This document shows, piece by piece, positions 6,131-7,473 of a DNA stretch of 7,473 nt (its first letter is position 1; each line of letters starts with the position of its first letter). This DNA comes from an uncultured Bacteroidales bacterium (GTDB taxonomy: Bacteria > Bacteroidota > Bacteroidia > Bacteroidales > Paludibacteraceae), in contig CALAUY010000200.1 in the NCBI GenBank assembly GCA_937892015.1, positions 1 through 7,473 on the forward strand, written 5' to 3'. The notes under the pieces were generated by a model. The model searched no databases. It saw only the letters and a program-made list of their open reading frames with translations, and was not told the origin of the DNA. Made by a program: the position numbers and the translations under genes.

Positions 6131-7363
6131 TTACTCCCATCGCATCACTTTCGCCGGCGAGATGCGACTGACGATAGATGCGGGCAACAGCAGAATGAGC
6201 ATAATGAGCAGCAGTGTACCGATGTTCAGAATAGCCCACGAGCCCCATGTCCATGCGATGGGCACGTAACTTACATAATACGAAGCAGGGTCGAGGGGCA
6301 CCGGATGGCAGCTGTATTGCAGCCAACACAGAGCCAGCCCGATAAGGTTGCCCACAACCATTCCTTCCAGCACCAAGAAAGCGGCATCGGTGAGAAAAAT
6401 GCGGCGGATGAATGCGTTGGTGGCACCCAACGACTTGAGCAGTCCTATCGTCCGGACACTGCCCAAGATGAGGATAATCAGCCCCGAGATGATGTTCATC
6501 GCACTCACGGCCAACATGAGGATGATGATGACAATCACGTTCATATCCAGTAGGCGCAACCACGCGAAAATAGTCGGGTTGAGGTCCTCTACCGTTTGAG
6601 TGAAATAGGCATTGCCCGCATCATCCATTCGGTTGGCCGTGGCGAAATACACCTCGTCGGCCACTTGGCGCAACCTACCAAAATCGCTGATACGTATCTC
6701 TATACCTGACGCTTGATTGGTCTCCCAACGATTGAGCCGACGAATCATGTCGATGTCACCGAGCACGAAGAGGTCGTCGTAATCGGCAAAATCCGTGTTG
6801 TACGTGCCGCAGATACACAATCGACGCACCCTTACCTCGTCCTCCACGAAATAACAATAGAACATACTATCGACGGCGAGGCGCAGTTTGCGACACAGAC
6901 GCTCCGAGAGCAGCACTTCTTGCGGCGATTGCGGCATCCGACCTGCTGTCAGATTGCGGGCGAAGAACGACGGGTCGTCAGTACCTTTCAGCACTACCCC
7001 CTCGAACGCATCGTCAGTCTTGAGGATGCCGGGCTTGGTGCAGAACGATGCTGCACCGCTGACTCCCCGCAAACTACGCAAACGGCCGAGCAGACTGTCC
7101 GTCACAAGAATAGGTTTCATCTCGTACGTGTTGTTGTTGTCGAAATTAACCACTTGTATGTGTCCACCGAAACCGATTATCTTGTCGCGTATCGTCTGTT
7201 TGAAACCGAAAACAACTGCCAACGTAACAATCATCACCGCCACACCGAGGGCTATTCCGCCAACAGCCACACGAACAGCGGGACGGGCTATGCGCCTATC
7301 ACCGCTGCTGCCTGCTTTGTCCGCAAAATGCAGCCTCTTCGCTATTTCTATCTCTGTCCGCAC
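6131..7363 (-). CDS. FtsX/LolE-like ABC transporter permease
   Basis: A 410-residue inner-membrane permease of the MacB/FtsX/LolCE type, lacking an ATPase domain, so it must pair with a LolD-like ATPase encoded elsewhere. Helix 1 is at about residues 30-53 (AVRVAVGGIALGVAVMIVTL). A periplasmic MacB-type domain of about 220 residues follows. Helices 2-4 are at about 275-300, 327-350 and 376-398. The conserved segment between helices 2 and 3, RTIGLLKSLGATNAFIRRIF (304-323), contacts the ATPase in this family, and the chain ends in SRISPAKVMRWE. LolCE members release lipoproteins from the inner membrane, which would fit the lipoprotein gene downstream, but LolC or LolE identity is not settled. 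I chose the GTG at 7363 because MRTEIEIAKRLHF matches how relatives begin. The open frame continues to a TTG at 7471 but crosses a non-triplet decamer repeat. Confidence 0.88.
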   Translation of the reverse strand: MRTEIEIAKRLHFADKAGSSGDRRIARPAVRVAVGGIALGVAVMIVTLAVVFGFKQTIRDKIIGFGGHIQVVNFDNNNTYEMKPILVTDSLLGRLRSLRGVSGAASFCTKPGILKTDDAFEGVVLKGTDDPSFFARNLTAGRMPQSPQEVLLSERLCRKLRLAVDSMFYCYFVEDEVRVRRLCICGTYNTDFADYDDLFVLGDIDMIRRLNRWETNQASGIEIRISDFGRLRQVADEVYFATANRMDDAGNAYFTQTVEDLNPTIFAWLRLLDMNVIVIIILMLAVSAMNIISGLIILILGSVRTIGLLKSLGATNAFIRRIFLTDAAFLVLEGMVVGNLIGLALCWLQYSCHPVPLDPASYYVSYVPIAWTWGSWAILNIGTLLLIMLILLLPASIVSRISPAKVMRWE

Positions 7364-7389
7364 TCGTCTTTGCTCTTTGTCTAACTTTG

Positions 7390-7430
7390 TTTGATGTTGT
7401 TTGAGGTTGTTTGAGGTTGTTTGAGGTTTG
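7390..7430. repeat. Decamer tandem repeat TTTGAGGTTG upstream of the permease gene
   Basis: Four head-to-tail units: TTTGATGTTG (7390-7399), TTTGAGGTTG (7400-7409), TTTGAGGTTG (7410-7419) and TTTGAGGTTTG (7420-7430). It lies 27 bases upstream of the chosen permease start, in its leader or promoter region. The period is not a multiple of three, which argues against its being coding sequence. Copy-number change could alter leader length, but nothing here shows that it varies. Confidence 0.75.
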
Positions 7431-7473
7431 CTTTTTTTGTTCCCTTCTCCCAAAATCGCAAACAACCTCAAAC
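7399..7473. repeat. Inverted repeat: decamer array against an opposite-facing copy at the window edge
   Basis: CAAACAACCTCAAAC at 7459-7473 is the exact reverse complement of GTTTGAGGTTGTTTG, which occurs at 7399-7413 and again at 7409-7423. A hairpin with a 15-bp stem could form in two registers, with a loop of 35 or 45 bases holding a T7 run and CCCTTCTCCC. The right arm reaches the window edge and may extend further. It could be a terminator for an upstream gene, a protein site or a repeat family member. Confidence 0.65.

Noticed and set aside
6713..7384. A 223-codon plus-strand open frame opposite the permease gene
   Set aside because: The minus strand encodes a clear FtsX-type periplasmic domain and helix 1 here; the plus-strand product is a shadow.
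7382..7389. TAACTTTG on the plus strand, a possible promoter -7 box pointing right
   Set aside because: No TTG or TTTG lies about 20 bases upstream, and it faces against the permease gene. It probably belongs to the adjoining TTTG-rich repeat.

Overview
The window looks like ordinary chromosome from a member of the Bacteroidota, most likely order Bacteroidales. The main evidence is a TTG-N20-TAACTTTG promoter of the Bacteroidota type, translation starts preceded by A-rich sequence with almost no Shine-Dalgarno signal, and a gene set (Bacteroidales-type TrpRS, FadL/OmpP1-like outer-membrane protein, MtaB, DUF3298 lipoprotein, LolC/E-like permease) familiar from that group. I cannot fix the genus. 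No mobile element, CRISPR array, rRNA or tRNA is visible.

Layout. Bases 1-507 are an AT-rich intergenic region. At its left end is a perfect promoter pointing left, out of the window; at its right end is an equally good promoter for an Lrp/AsnC regulator. Between them are hairpins and a repeated GTGCRTTTTT motif, but no convincing gene. Bases 508-5293 carry six plus-strand genes: an Lrp/AsnC regulator, trpS, a small secreted protein, a FadL-like outer-membrane protein, mtaB (tRNA methylthiotransferase) and a SemiSWEET sugar transporter. The gaps are 88 nt or less, with one 10-nt overlap, so the last five are probably one operon, perhaps with the regulator. Bases 5294-7363 carry two minus-strand genes: a FtsX/LolE-type ABC permease and, downstream of it, a DUF3298 lipoprotein. 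The two gene groups converge with no base between their stop codons.

How the genes fit together. TrpS charges tRNA-Trp and MtaB modifies t6A37 of tRNAs, so both serve translation. The other products act in the envelope: an outer-membrane barrel with a small exported partner, an inner-membrane sugar carrier, a lipoprotein and a permease of the type that extracts lipoproteins. Nothing here amounts to a new multi-gene system. The points most worth a second look are small: a degenerate 27-bp repeat that runs through the regulator's stop codon in frame, a shortened TRAM end on MtaB where SemiSWEET begins, a decamer tandem repeat with a matching inverted copy at the right edge, and the hairpin-rich region between two outward promoters.
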